64,000 nucleotides of DNA from Nitrosophilus labii (lineage in GTDB: Bacteria > Campylobacterota > Campylobacteria > Campylobacterales > Nitratiruptoraceae), in the NCBI RefSeq assembly GCF_014466985.1, contig NZ_AP022826.1, positions 992,001-1,056,000 of the forward strand, in the 5' to 3' direction. The position numbers and the translations under genes were made by a program. A model generated the notes under the pieces. That model ran no database searches. It saw nothing but the letters and a program-made list of their open reading frames with translations, and was not told the origin of the DNA. Shown piece after piece: positions 55,276 through 64,000 of the stretch (positions are counted from its first letter, which is position 1; each line of letters begins with the position of its first letter).

Positions 55276-56202
55276 CTACTTAAATTTAAACACTCTCATC
55301 TTTGCGCTTCTGCTTCGAGGGTTTTTTTCAACCTCCTCTTTTTTGGCAATTATTGGTTTTTTTGTCAAAATATATCCAAGCTCGTTATTTTTCCCGCACT
55401 CGCATCTTATACTTTCACTAGGACAGATACATTTTTGTGCCCATTTCTTAAATCTGTTTTTAACTATTCTATCTTCTAAAGAGTGAAACGTTATAATAGC
55501 TATTTTCGCGCCTTTTGGTCTATGTTTTTCTAATTTATCCAGTAATCTCTCAAGCTCTTTTAACTCTTCATTAACCTCAATACGTATTGCTTGAAAAACA
55601 AGAGTGGCCGGATGTATTTTTTTAGTTTTCGTAAAATGTTTCGCTAGCAGTTGGCTAAGCTCTTTTGCACTTCTTATCTCTTTTTTGCTTCTTGTTTTGA
55701 CAATAATATCAGCTATCTTTTTATAATTTTTCACCTCACCATACTCTTTGAAGATATATTCGAGTCTCTCTTTAGGATAGAAGTTGACAACTTCATAAGC
55801 GCTCAAAGTGGCACTTTTATCCATTCGCATATCTAAAACTTCACTCTCAAACGAAAAACCTCTCTCTCTTTTATCAAGCTGTAAAGATGAGACACCGATG
55901 TCAGCCAAAACACCTTTTATATTTAAACTCAAATACTCATCGATTTTGTTTGAAAATCTTCCTTTTACAATTTTAACTCTATCGGCAAACTCTATTAACC
56001 TTTTTTTTGAAAACTCTATCGCCTCTTCATCTTGATCGATTCCTATAAGTTTAATTTTGGGACTGTTTTTTAGTATAGCTTCGCTATGGCCTGCATACCC
56101 TAACGTACAATCTATAAAATATCCATCTTTTAAATCTCTAAAAACCTCTACTACTTCATTTAATAAAACCGGTATATGAGGTATATCTTTTTTTATATCC
56201 AA
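55276..56202 (-). CDS. rsmH: RsmH, 16S rRNA m4C1402 methyltransferase
   Basis: 308 aa SAM-dependent methyltransferase (MraW). HIPVLLNEVVEV at the N-terminus, SAM site DCTLGYAGHSEAIL, ADIGVSSLQLD, and C-terminal HSLEDRIVK with a Cys cluster (KCICPSESIRCEC). It precedes the ftsL-like gene on the same strand, as in the dcw cluster. bioA lies between it and ppiD. Confidence 0.96.
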   Translation of the reverse strand: MDIKKDIPHIPVLLNEVVEVFRDLKDGYFIDCTLGYAGHSEAILKNSPKIKLIGIDQDEEAIEFSKKRLIEFADRVKIVKGRFSNKIDEYLSLNIKGVLADIGVSSLQLDKRERGFSFESEVLDMRMDKSATLSAYEVVNFYPKERLEYIFKEYGEVKNYKKIADIIVKTRSKKEIRSAKELSQLLAKHFTKTKKIHPATLVFQAIRIEVNEELKELERLLDKLEKHRPKGAKIAIITFHSLEDRIVKNRFKKWAQKCICPSESIRCECGKNNELGYILTKKPIIAKKEEVEKNPRSRSAKMRVFKFK

Positions 56203-56220
56203 TTTGTTTAATCCTTTTGA

Positions 56221-57522
56221 CTATTTTAAAAGAGTTTTTATCCCTTCATAAGCTACATCCATCATCTTATCTATCTCATCAAAACTTATAACATAAGGAG
56301 GCATAAAATATATAATATGACCTAAAGGTCTAAGTAAAACTTCGTTTTTCAAACCGTATCTATAAACTTTTAGCCCAACTCTTTCCATCGGATCATAACC
56401 TTTAAGTTCTACTGCCGCAACCATACCTGTTTGCCTTATCTCTTTAACGTTTTCAAGCTCTTTAAATCTTTGAAGTTTTTTTTGTATATATTCAATTTTG
56501 ATTCTATTTTTCTCAATAACTCCATCCTCTTCAAAAATATCCAACGTAGCATTTGCCGCACTGCAAGCAAGAGGATTTCCGGTATAACTATGTGAATGTA
56601 AAAAAGCTTTATATTTGTTGTAGTCACAATAAAACCGACTATATATCTCATCGGTAGTTAAAACTACGGACAAAGGAAGGTATCCTCCAGTCAATCCTTT
56701 TGAAAGACACATAAAATCTGGGGTAATTCCCGCTTGTTCACAAGCAAACATCGTTCCTGTTCTTCCAAAACCAACAGCTATCTCATCAGCTATAAAATGA
56801 ATTTTGTATTTTTTGCACAAATCATAAGATAGCTTCAAAAAAAGTGGATTGAACATGTGCATATATCCAGCACACTGAATCAAAGGTTCAACTATAAACG
56901 CAGATATCTCTCCTTCATATCTTATAAAAGTCTCTTCCAGTTTTTTTGCCGCCTCCACAGCCGCTTCTTCGCTCATATCTTTAGGAACTTCGCTTTGAAC
57001 GGTTTTTATAAGGATCTCTTCGTAAGTATCCTTATACAGTTCCACATCTCCTACAGAAAGCGCCCCTATTGTTTCGCCATGATAACTGTTTTTAAGCGAA
57101 ACGAATAGCGGTTTTATTTCACCTCCGTTTTTATGATAATGAAAACTCATTTTAAGAGCCACTTCAATAGCACTTGATCCGTTATCGGCGTAAAAACATT
57201 TATTTAGACCCTTAGGGGTTATTTCTACTAATCTTTCACTTAACCTTACAATCGGCTCATGTGTAAAACCTGCAAATATTACGTGTTCGAGATTGTCCAG
57301 TTGAGCTTTGATCTTTTCGTTTATTCTCTCGTTTGAGTGTCCAAAAAGATTTACCCACCAGCTACTTATAGCGTCTATATATCTGTTGCCGTCATAATCG
57401 TAAAGATATACGCCTTTTCCTCTTTTTATAGGAATCAGGGGCAAAGTTTCGTGATCTTTCATTTGTGTACACGGATGCCAGATATGTCTTAAATCTCTAT
57501 CCATCAACTCTTTATTTGTCAT
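56221..57522 (-). CDS. bioA: BioA, adenosylmethionine-8-amino-7-oxononanoate aminotransferase
   Basis: PLP enzyme of biotin synthesis, 433 aa from the chosen start. The ATG at 57522 follows AAAGGA and gives the family-like N-terminus (DLRHIWHPCTQMKDH); the longer frame from 57564 adds an unlikely leader. Visible are SSWWVNLFGH, the DEIAVGFGRTG Asp, and PLP Lys in LSKGLTGGYLP. No other bio gene is in the window. It reads toward rsmH with an 18-base gap. Confidence 0.95.
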   Translation of the reverse strand: MTNKELMDRDLRHIWHPCTQMKDHETLPLIPIKRGKGVYLYDYDGNRYIDAISSWWVNLFGHSNERINEKIKAQLDNLEHVIFAGFTHEPIVRLSERLVEITPKGLNKCFYADNGSSAIEVALKMSFHYHKNGGEIKPLFVSLKNSYHGETIGALSVGDVELYKDTYEEILIKTVQSEVPKDMSEEAAVEAAKKLEETFIRYEGEISAFIVEPLIQCAGYMHMFNPLFLKLSYDLCKKYKIHFIADEIAVGFGRTGTMFACEQAGITPDFMCLSKGLTGGYLPLSVVLTTDEIYSRFYCDYNKYKAFLHSHSYTGNPLACSAANATLDIFEEDGVIEKNRIKIEYIQKKLQRFKELENVKEIRQTGMVAAVELKGYDPMERVGLKVYRYGLKNEVLLRPLGHIIYFMPPYVISFDEIDKMMDVAYEGIKTLLK

Positions 57523-57650
57523 ATCTGTCCTTTTTAATAATCTTTTCGTTAAACAATATACCAAATTTTAGTTATCAAACCTTGAATTTATCATAAATTA
57601 ATGGCAATTTCACTAAAATTTAAACAATTTTATCGGTTGAAGGAATAAAG

Positions 57651-59120
57651 ATGATAAGTTGGATGCAAAAACATAAAAAGTGGCTTGTTATAACTATATG
57701 GATAAGTACTATTGCTTTTGTAGGTGCCGGTTTTGTAGGATGGGGCGCTTATCAATACGGTTCAAGTGCGGGTACTGTAGCAAAAGTGGGAGATATCAAA
57801 ATAGATACAAAAGAGTTTCAGCAAAGATACTCAAATATCTATGCCTATTACAACAATATGTTTCAAGGAAATTTTGATCAAAAAAAGGCGAAAGAGTTGG
57901 GATTGGATAAAGAAGCTCTTAACTCTTTAGTCACCGAGGCGCTCTTCTTAAATCTAGCAAAAGATTTAGGGCTTACCGTTTTGGAAGATGAGGTAAAAGA
58001 TAAAATAATAAGTATGAAAGAGTTTCAAAATAACGGTGTCTTCGATAAAAAACTATATCTAGAAGTTCTAAAAAGAGCCGGAATAAAACCAAAAAAGTTT
58101 GAAAAGAGTATCGAAAAAGAGATACTCCTTAGTAAACTACAAGATATATTAAAACCGGTCTTGACTCCATTAGAATTTGATACTTTCGGTTCCGCACTTT
58201 TTATGGGAGATAAAATCAAATACAAAGTATTAACTTCAAAAGATATAAATTTAAATTATTCTAAAGAGGAACTCAAAAAATATTGGGAAAAAAATAAAAA
58301 CCAATATTTAACGGAACCTATGTATGAAATATCTATTTTATGGGTAGAGCCAGATAATGTTGAAATTAGTGAAAAAGAACTTAAAGAGTACTATACAAAA
58401 AATAGACTAAAATTCAGTGATGATAACGGAAAAATAAAAAGCTTTGAAGAGGCGAAAAGCGAAGTTAAAGAAGCTTTGCGATTAAAAAAAGCCAAGAAAA
58501 AAGCGTTAAAAGAGTATCTGAAATTCAAAAAAGGAGAAATTTCCGCAACTGAGCAAAAAACGCTTCCTTTAGATAACTCTTTAATACCTAGTAACATTAT
58601 GAAAGAGATTGCTCAAAAAAACGAAAAAAAATACTTAAAACCTAAACTAATTGGAAAAAAATATGCTATCATAAGATTGGACAGAAAAATCTCCTCCCGT
58701 CCAAAGAGTTTTGAAGAAGCAAAAAACGAAGTTTTAGGGGATTTTTTAAAAGAAAAAAGTGCAGAAGAACTAAAAAAAATGGCTCAAGAAATGTATAAAA
58801 ACTTTGACGGCAAAGTTACAGGTTATATATCAAGAGACGATTTGGACAAATTACCGCCTTTAAAAGAGGTCGAAGCCGCCGAATTTTTAAATAAACTATT
58901 TACGACTCAAAAGGCAGAGGGTTATATACTTTTAGACAATAATAAAGCAGTAGTGTATAATATTTTGGACCAGAAACTTGTACGAAAAAACAAAATTGAT
59001 AAAAATAGAGCCTTTATTACCGATAATAGTATAAAGGTCAAAGAGGCTACTCTAAATAGCAGATTATTGGACGTATTACAAAAAAGTTATGAGATAGAAA
59101 TTTTTTACAAAGGACAGTAA
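57651..59120 (+). CDS. PpiD-like peptidyl-prolyl isomerase/periplasmic chaperone
   Basis: 489 aa with an N-terminal membrane anchor (about 10-32) and a SurA/PpiD-type chaperone domain in the periplasm (VGDIKIDTKEFQQRY, LNSLVTEALF). The central region (about 220-300) resembles a shortened parvulin domain. It sits directly ahead of ftsA (0 bases) as in Campylobacter. Helps fold outer-membrane and secreted proteins; whether it keeps isomerase activity is uncertain. Confidence 0.85.
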   Translation: MISWMQKHKKWLVITIWISTIAFVGAGFVGWGAYQYGSSAGTVAKVGDIKIDTKEFQQRYSNIYAYYNNMFQGNFDQKKAKELGLDKEALNSLVTEALFLNLAKDLGLTVLEDEVKDKIISMKEFQNNGVFDKKLYLEVLKRAGIKPKKFEKSIEKEILLSKLQDILKPVLTPLEFDTFGSALFMGDKIKYKVLTSKDINLNYSKEELKKYWEKNKNQYLTEPMYEISILWVEPDNVEISEKELKEYYTKNRLKFSDDNGKIKSFEEAKSEVKEALRLKKAKKKALKEYLKFKKGEISATEQKTLPLDNSLIPSNIMKEIAQKNEKKYLKPKLIGKKYAIIRLDRKISSRPKSFEEAKNEVLGDFLKEKSAEELKKMAQEMYKNFDGKVTGYISRDDLDKLPPLKEVEAAEFLNKLFTTQKAEGYILLDNNKAVVYNILDQKLVRKNKIDKNRAFITDNSIKVKEATLNSRLLDVLQKSYEIEIFYKGQ

Positions 59121-60473
59121 TTGCAAAATCAAATTCTGGCCATAGATATAGGTTCAAGTAAAATATGTGCCATAATTGCCCAAAAACTTGAAAATGATGA
59201 GATAAAAATCATTGGAACAGGAATTTCTAAATCTCAAGGCTTAAAAAAAGGCACAATTACCAATATAGATCTTGCATCAAGGTCTATAAAAACCGCTTTA
59301 AATGATGCAAAAAGAGTTGCCGGTACCAACATCAATAAAGCTATTGTTTCTATATCTGGAGCATATACAAAAAGTGTAAACAGTAACGGGATAGTTAATA
59401 TTCCCAACAAAGAGATAACTATAAAAGAGATTAACAGGGTTATGCAAACAGCTCTGTATAACGCCAATATTCCTCACGAATATGAAATTTTACACGTCCT
59501 TCCATACAACTTTAAAGTAGATGATCAAGAAAACATCGAAGATCCTCTTGGTATGAACGCAAGCAGACTAGAAGTTGACGTTCATATCATAACGACTCAA
59601 AAATCCAACCTTTTCAATCTTAAAAAAGCCGTAAGATCTGCCGGAGTCGATATAAAAAACGTTGTCTTGAGCGGATATGCATCGGCAATATCCGTTTTAA
59701 ACAAAGATGAAAAAGAGTTAGGTGTAGCAGTTATAGATATGGGAGCCGCAACTAGCAATGTTGTAGTTCATCTTGGCAATTCCATAAGATACAACGATTT
59801 CTTAGGCGTAGGCTCGAACCATATAACTAACGATCTCTCAATGGCTTTACATACCCCTCTTTCAGTTGCGGAAAAGATAAAACTTGAATACGGTAGTCTA
59901 AAAACCACAAAAAATGAGATTATAGAAATACCGGTAATTGGTGATGAAAACAACACTCACGAAGTATCTTTAGAGATCGTTTACAATGTAATTTTTGCAA
60001 GAGTTGAAGAGACTTTGATGATTCTAGCAAAATCGATAGAAAAAAGCTCTCTTAAAGAACAGATTGGAGCTGGAGTTGTTTTAACAGGAGGTATGTCTAA
60101 ACTAGACGGTATAAGAGAACTTGCAGTTGCTATTTTCGATAATATGCCGGTACGCATAGGAAAACCGAAAACAGTTGAAGGAATGTTTGAGGATTTAAAA
60201 GATCCGATATATTCAACCGCTATAGGCCTTGTCCTTTATGGAGCGGGAGAGTTTACGCAATATGAGATAGACTCGAATAAAAATCTAAGACATAGAAGCG
60301 AAGAATTTCAAAGTGAGAAAATGTTACAACCAACTCAGGACAATATTACTGAAACCACCCAAGAACAAGAGTCATCTGAAATGGAGGAGTTAACAAAACT
60401 TCCAAATGAAGAAAAAGTTGGGTTAAAAACAAATATCTCTAAATTTTTTAGATGGATTACACAACTATTTTAA
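59121..60473 (+). CDS. ftsA: FtsA, cell-division actin homologue
   Basis: 450 aa actin-fold ATPase that ties FtsZ to the membrane. It starts with TTG directly after the ppiD stop and begins QILAIDIGSSKICAII. ATP-site segments DIGSSKICA, VIDMGAATSNVVV and GAGVVLTGGMSKL are intact. A long acidic linker precedes a C-terminal amphipathic helix (ISKFFRWITQLF) for membrane binding. ftsZ follows 18 bases later. Confidence 0.96.
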   Translation: MQNQILAIDIGSSKICAIIAQKLENDEIKIIGTGISKSQGLKKGTITNIDLASRSIKTALNDAKRVAGTNINKAIVSISGAYTKSVNSNGIVNIPNKEITIKEINRVMQTALYNANIPHEYEILHVLPYNFKVDDQENIEDPLGMNASRLEVDVHIITTQKSNLFNLKKAVRSAGVDIKNVVLSGYASAISVLNKDEKELGVAVIDMGAATSNVVVHLGNSIRYNDFLGVGSNHITNDLSMALHTPLSVAEKIKLEYGSLKTTKNEIIEIPVIGDENNTHEVSLEIVYNVIFARVEETLMILAKSIEKSSLKEQIGAGVVLTGGMSKLDGIRELAVAIFDNMPVRIGKPKTVEGMFEDLKDPIYSTAIGLVLYGAGEFTQYEIDSNKNLRHRSEEFQSEKMLQPTQDNITETTQEQESSEMEELTKLPNEEKVGLKTNISKFFRWITQLF

Positions 60474-60491
60474 ATAGCATAAGGAGAGGAT

Positions 60492-61610
60492 ATGGAGCCT
60501 TTTATCGTAGAAGAGAGCAAAAAGATAACCGGCGCTAATATAAAAGCTATAGGAGTTGGCGGCGGCGGCGGAAACATGATTGGCCATATGATTAATCAAG
60601 GTATAGAAGGTATAGAACTCTTAGTCGCAAATACTGATGCGCAAGCGCTAAATACGTCAAAAGCTCACGTAAAAATTCAACTTGGAGAGAAAACCACAAG
60701 AGGTCTAGGCGCCGGAATGATACCTGAAAAAGGAAAAGAGGCTGCACTAGAGAGTTATGATGAAATTAAAGAAAAATTAGAAGGTGCCGATATAGTTTTC
60801 GTCGCTTCAGGTATGGGTGGCGGAACTGGAACCGGTGCGGCTCCTATAATAGCTCAAGCGGCAAAAGAGGTAGGAGCTCTGACCATATCAGTAGTTACCA
60901 AACCTTTTAAATTTGAAGGCAGAAAAAGGGCTAGACTTGCAGAAGAAGGACTAGAAGAGCTAAAAAAAGAGAGCGATTCTATAGTTGTTATCCCAAATGA
61001 TAAACTGTTGGCAATAGTTGAAAAAAATTTGGGTATTAAAGATAGTTTCAAGATAGTTGACGATGTTCTCTCAAGAGCTGTAAGCGGAATAAGCGGTGTT
61101 ATCCTCTCTTATGGACAAAACGATATTAACCTAGATTTTGCAGACGTTAAAACTGTTATGAGTCACAGAGGTCTAGCTCTTATGGGCGTTGGTGAAGCTC
61201 AAGGAAGCAATTCGGCTTATGAAGCAATTAAAAGTGCTATTGAATCTCCACTTCTTGACAATATGTCTATTAACGGTGCTATGGGTGTTTTGGTACACTT
61301 TACTATTCATCCTAATTATCCTTTGGTAGATATAGGCGAAGCTATGGATATTGTATATGAAAGTGCGGATGAAGACGCTCATGTTATTTTTGGTACTACC
61401 ACAGACGAATCTATGGAACCTGATAGAGTTAAAATTACGTTGGTAGCTACAGGCTTTGATCATCAAGAAGATGAAAAAGAGAAAGAAGAACTAAAACTAA
61501 TAACTCCAAGACAAACCGAGATGACTACTAGAAGAAAAGTTAGCGGCGGTTATGAATCTAACGAAGAGCTTTTAGATATACCTACATTTTTGAGAAACCA
61601 GATGGACTAA
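60492..61610 (+). CDS. ftsZ: FtsZ, cell-division tubulin homologue
   Basis: 372 aa GTPase that forms the Z ring. [12 protein letters not shown], the tubulin signature [14 protein letters not shown]-like T3/T5 loops, and the C-terminal tail [11 protein letters not shown] for FtsA binding are all present. AAGGAGAGG precedes the ATG. A long palindrome follows the stop. Confidence 0.97.
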   Translation: MEPFIVEESKKITGANIKAIGVGGGGGNMIGHMINQGIEGIELLVANTDAQALNTSKAHVKIQLGEKTTRGLGAGMIPEKGKEAALESYDEIKEKLEGADIVFVASGMGGGTGTGAAPIIAQAAKEVGALTISVVTKPFKFEGRKRARLAEEGLEELKKESDSIVVIPNDKLLAIVEKNLGIKDSFKIVDDVLSRAVSGISGVILSYGQNDINLDFADVKTVMSHRGLALMGVGEAQGSNSAYEAIKSAIESPLLDNMSINGAMGVLVHFTIHPNYPLVDIGEAMDIVYESADEDAHVIFGTTTDESMEPDRVKITLVATGFDHQEDEKEKEELKLITPRQTEMTTRRKVSGGYESNEELLDIPTFLRNQMD

Positions 61611-61671
61611 TAGTCTAAAGTCTATAGTCGGTAGTTAAAACTAGAGACTATAGACTTAACGACTAATGACC
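61611..61671. terminator. Heptad palindrome between ftsZ and the mlaF-like gene
   Basis: A perfect 12-bp stem, AAGTCTATAGTC (61618-61629) with GACTATAGACTT (61646-61657), lies inside a wider TAGTC/GACTA pair (61611-61615 with 61661-61665 approximately) and encloses TAGT/ACTA. AGTC recurs at 7-base steps in the left half and GACT at 7-8-base steps in the right half. It sits between convergent genes and could terminate both, though it has no T-run. Confidence 0.65.
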
Positions 61672-62436
61672 TTAACCAACAATCTTTATAGGCCCTTCAC
61701 TCTCTCCATTTAAGAACTGCTTAACATATTCGTTATCTGTATTTAAAAACTTATCTTTGTCACCAAAGTCTATAATTTTACCTTGATATAAAAACGCAAA
61801 ATAGTCGCCTACTTTAAAACTCTCTTTAATATCATGGCTAATAAGTACCGACGTAACGTTTAGTTCGCTTTGTAGATGCAATATCATTCTTGAGATAAGA
61901 TCGCAAGTAATAGGATCTAACCCTGTTGTCGGTTCGTCAAAAAGTATTATTTCAGGTTCCATTATAATGGTTCTAGCAAGCCCTACCCTCTTTCTCATTC
62001 CACCGCTTAACTCATCTGGATAGAGAGCCATTACCTCTTTCGGTTTAAGCCCTACCATTTCTAAAGATTTTTCGACTTTTTTAATCATCTCTTTTTGCGT
62101 TAGTTTAGTATGCTCTCTTAGTGGGAAGGCTATATTTTCAAAAACATTCATACTATCAAAAAGAGCCCCGCTTTGAAAAAGAAAACCCACCTTTTTTCTA
62201 ATCTTAAAAATAGTCTTTTCATCCGCATTAGCTACATCTACGCCATCAACTAAAATCTCTCCGCTATCAGGCCTTAAAAGCCCAACGATATGTTTAATGA
62301 TGGTAGATTTTCCACTCCCTGAAAGTCCTAAAATAATGGTAGTTTTGTGTCTAATAATATCTAAGTCAATACCTCTTAAAACCTCTTTTTGGCCAAACTT
62401 TTTCTTTAAACCTTTAATAGATATTGCTATATCCAT
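61672..62436 (-). CDS. MlaF-like ABC transporter ATP-binding protein
   Basis: 254 aa ATPase of the Mla/Ttg2 phospholipid-transport type, called IamA in Campylobacter. Walker A GLSGSGKSTI, Q-loop LFQSGALFDSM, signature ELSGGMRKR, Walker B IILFDEPTTGLDP, and H-loop LISHDI. The FQSGALFDSMNVFENIAFPL context is specific to this branch. The permease (MlaE) and MCE genes are not adjacent. Confidence 0.88.
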   Translation of the reverse strand: MDIAISIKGLKKKFGQKEVLRGIDLDIIRHKTTIILGLSGSGKSTIIKHIVGLLRPDSGEILVDGVDVANADEKTIFKIRKKVGFLFQSGALFDSMNVFENIAFPLREHTKLTQKEMIKKVEKSLEMVGLKPKEVMALYPDELSGGMRKRVGLARTIIMEPEIILFDEPTTGLDPITCDLISRMILHLQSELNVTSVLISHDIKESFKVGDYFAFLYQGKIIDFGDKDKFLNTDNEYVKQFLNGESEGPIKIVG

Positions 62437-62476
62437 ATTTTTCCTTATATTTATGCACTAATACTTCGTTAAAATG

Positions 62477-62956
62477 TTAATCTTTATAAAATAAATAGAG
62501 TCTTCTTCCCATCAAAATAGCAAGTGAAAAAGCTAAAAGCATAAAGTCGATTTCGCTTCCTTTGTGAATATTAGCAAAAATTTCACTCTTTGTCATCTCT
62601 TCTCCGGCTGCTTGATAAGCCAAAATATCGGGTGTATAATAAAGTGTAAACATAAATATAGCAAAAACCGCCGTCATTGCCGAAGCAAGTACAATTTTAT
62701 CTCTCTGAAACATTTTAAAGCTGTAGCTTTCTCTTAAAATTATTATAATAGCCGTAATATTTAGAAGGTTGTTCGTTTTTAGAAATATCCCCGTCATTAT
62801 AAGACCCTCTTGATAATGATTCAAAAGTTCTTTACCAAGATACTCTTCACTATGAAAAATGGTTGGTGCCACAAATGCCCCAAGAGTTAAAACGGCTCCC
62901 AAAGTTATACCGAGCAAAACAACATAAAAAACATCTATCCATCGTAAAATTTTCAA
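62477..62956 (-). CDS. DUF4149 membrane protein
   Basis: 159 aa with four hydrophobic helices (about 8-30, 50-72, 82-105, 135-155). GITLGAVLTLGAFVAPTIF near the N-terminus fits DUF4149. It overlaps prmC by 4 bases. Function unknown. Confidence 0.8.
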   Translation of the reverse strand: MKILRWIDVFYVVLLGITLGAVLTLGAFVAPTIFHSEEYLGKELLNHYQEGLIMTGIFLKTNNLLNITAIIIILRESYSFKMFQRDKIVLASAMTAVFAIFMFTLYYTPDILAYQAAGEEMTKSEIFANIHKGSEIDFMLLAFSLAILMGRRLYLFYKD

Positions 62957-63798
62957 GAAATCTCCTTTAAATTATAATTATCTGTTTTTAAAACAAAACC
63001 TCTGTCCAAACCAGCCAAATCCTTATAAAATTTTGGTTTTAAACCTTTTTTTTCACAATATCTTTTTAAACTCTCTTTTTGATCATAACCCATCTCGCAT
63101 ATAAGAAGCTTAGCCTCTTTTAGCAACGCAATATCTATAATCCTTTTTAAAAGCTCATCTCCCCTCTCCCCGCCAAAAAGCGCTTCTTCAGGCTCAAACA
63201 ATACATTTTTGTCTAGTTTAAAATCTTTTGCTATATATGGCGGATTTGAAACTATAATATCCACTTTTTCCTCTACACAATCAAGTAAAGAGCAGTTTCT
63301 AAGATCTACTCTTTCTTCAACCGAGTGGTTTTTTAAATTTATCTTCGTTACTTCTATAGCTTTTTTTGAGATATCAGTTGCAATAAATCTTGCATTTTTT
63401 AGCTTCTTTGCCAAAATGATCGATATCACTCCGCTTCCCACACCTATTTCGGCTACGGTAACTTTTTCATCTAAATTTACATTTTCCAAAACTTTATCTA
63501 TCAAAAGCTCAGTTTCCGGTCTTGGGATCAACACCCCCTCTTCTATATAAAACTCTTCACTGTAAAAAGAGACTCTTTTTGTGATATATTCTACCGGATA
63601 GTTTTGCGCCCTTTTTTCTATATCTTTTAAAAAGATATTTAACAATTTCTCCTCTAAAACCTCTTCATTATGAAGATGAAGATAAACTCTATCTTGTTTC
63701 AAAATATTTGATAGTAATATCTCAGCTTCAAACAGAGGACGCTGTGCTACACCTGATAGTTTTTTAGCGGCAAGCCTCAAAGCCTCTTTTATAATCAA
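62953..63798 (-). CDS. prmC: PrmC, release-factor glutamine methyltransferase
   Basis: Methylates the GGQ glutamine of RF1 and RF2. 281 aa with an N-terminal helical substrate domain, LIPRPETELLID, SAM motif VAEIGVGSGVISI and catalytic VSNPPYI. It overlaps DUF4149 and lies 17 bases after the M48 peptidase stop. Confidence 0.95.
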   Translation of the reverse strand: MIIKEALRLAAKKLSGVAQRPLFEAEILLSNILKQDRVYLHLHNEEVLEEKLLNIFLKDIEKRAQNYPVEYITKRVSFYSEEFYIEEGVLIPRPETELLIDKVLENVNLDEKVTVAEIGVGSGVISIILAKKLKNARFIATDISKKAIEVTKINLKNHSVEERVDLRNCSLLDCVEEKVDIIVSNPPYIAKDFKLDKNVLFEPEEALFGGERGDELLKRIIDIALLKEAKLLICEMGYDQKESLKRYCEKKGLKPKFYKDLAGLDRGFVLKTDNYNLKEIS

Positions 63799-63815
63799 AA
63801 TTCACCTTCAATTAT

Positions 63816-64000
63816 CTAATATTTTTGTTCGTTATTGATATTTTCAATCTCCTCTACTGCACAGTTATCTTTTAAAGCCTCTTTATCAAGTTCAGTCTCT
63901 TCGTTAAAACCCAAAGCTTTTAGTCTTTCCAAAATAGGCGGATGAGAGTAGTAAAAAAAGATATATAGAGGATGAGAAAGAGGAAAATGGCTGTTTTCTT
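63816..64000 (-). CDS. M48-family metallopeptidase (C-terminal end)
   Basis: The - strand frame is open to the window edge and ends with TAG at 63816-63818. The 61 visible residues include NSHFPLSHPLYIFFYYSHPPILERLKALG, of which SHPPILERLKAL is typical of the end of Ste24/HtpX-type M48 peptidases. The catalytic HExxH lies outside. The acidic tail is variable in the family. It is upstream of prmC in the same direction. Confidence 0.75.
   Translation of the reverse strand, partial: ENSHFPLSHPLYIFFYYSHPPILERLKALGFNEETELDKEALKDNCAVEEIENINNEQKY

Noticed and set aside
57523-57564. Longer start for bioA
   Set aside because: The leader has no family similarity, and AAAGGA sits at the right distance before 57522.

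Overview
The window is AT-rich bacterial chromosome, most likely from a free-living member of the Campylobacterota (Epsilonproteobacteria). The evidence is gene order: ispB-hemA-proS-fxsA-hemC with ubiD further on, rsmH/ftsL-like beside ppiD-ftsA-ftsZ, proA divergent from a flavin oxidoreductase, a stand-alone atpB, a futalosine-type UbiD decarboxylase and a DUF2018 protein. This matches the order I remember from Campylobacter and relatives. The genus cannot be decided from the window. No rRNA, tRNA, CRISPR array, integrase or transposase gene was seen.

Layout. 1-2727: end of purQ, an SH3/BatD-like envelope protein, plsC and a lone ABC ATPase. 2900-18392: a metal-efflux region, all on the + strand. 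It holds a small Cys/His exported protein with a Czc-like tripartite RND pump, a Met-rich YtkA/FixH-like protein with a Cus-like tripartite RND pump, a SHOCT membrane peptide, a CopB-type P1B ATPase broken by two compensating homopolymer indels, and an OmpR/histidine-kinase pair. 18502-30185: housekeeping genes (proA, gpsA, two TrkA/K+ channel genes, gatB, ychJ, thiE, atpB, lptB, tsaE), nearly all on the - strand. 30538-35214: trpD, an antiporter, an S4 protein, ogt and ubiD. 35248-44716: a type I restriction-modification island (radC-hsdM-rhuM/fic-albA-hsdS-four-helix-bundle-hsdR) placed between ubiD and hemC, which are adjacent in Campylobacter as I remember it. 45101-57564: hemC, a DsbC-like protein, fxsA, proS, hemA, ispB, DUF2018, an orphan RND pump, ftsL-like, rsmH and bioA. 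57651-64000: ppiD, ftsA and ftsZ on the + strand, then mlaF-like, DUF4149, prmC and an M48 peptidase on the - strand.

The most interesting material is non-coding. A family of about 178-bp hairpin repeats has two near-complete copies in opposite orientation (30209-30386 and 44794-44971), with a compensatory base-pair change in the central stem. A second class consists of palindromic arrays with a period of about 7 nt, each locus using its own heptad (30388-30507, 45042-45098, 47272-47315, 51253-51320, 61611-61671). One such pair of arrays exactly brackets a four-helix-bundle (S23/Avd-like) gene inside the hsd operon. That gene starts and stops in the tips of the inverted arms, and one arm has become the first 35 or so codons of hsdR. 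This looks like a small insertion cassette and is my best candidate for an undescribed system. Other oddities are a 10-bp tandem repeat inside the AlbA-domain gene that could switch its reading frame, and a ychJ gene that begins one codon after the thiE stop, in the same frame, with no normal start codon.
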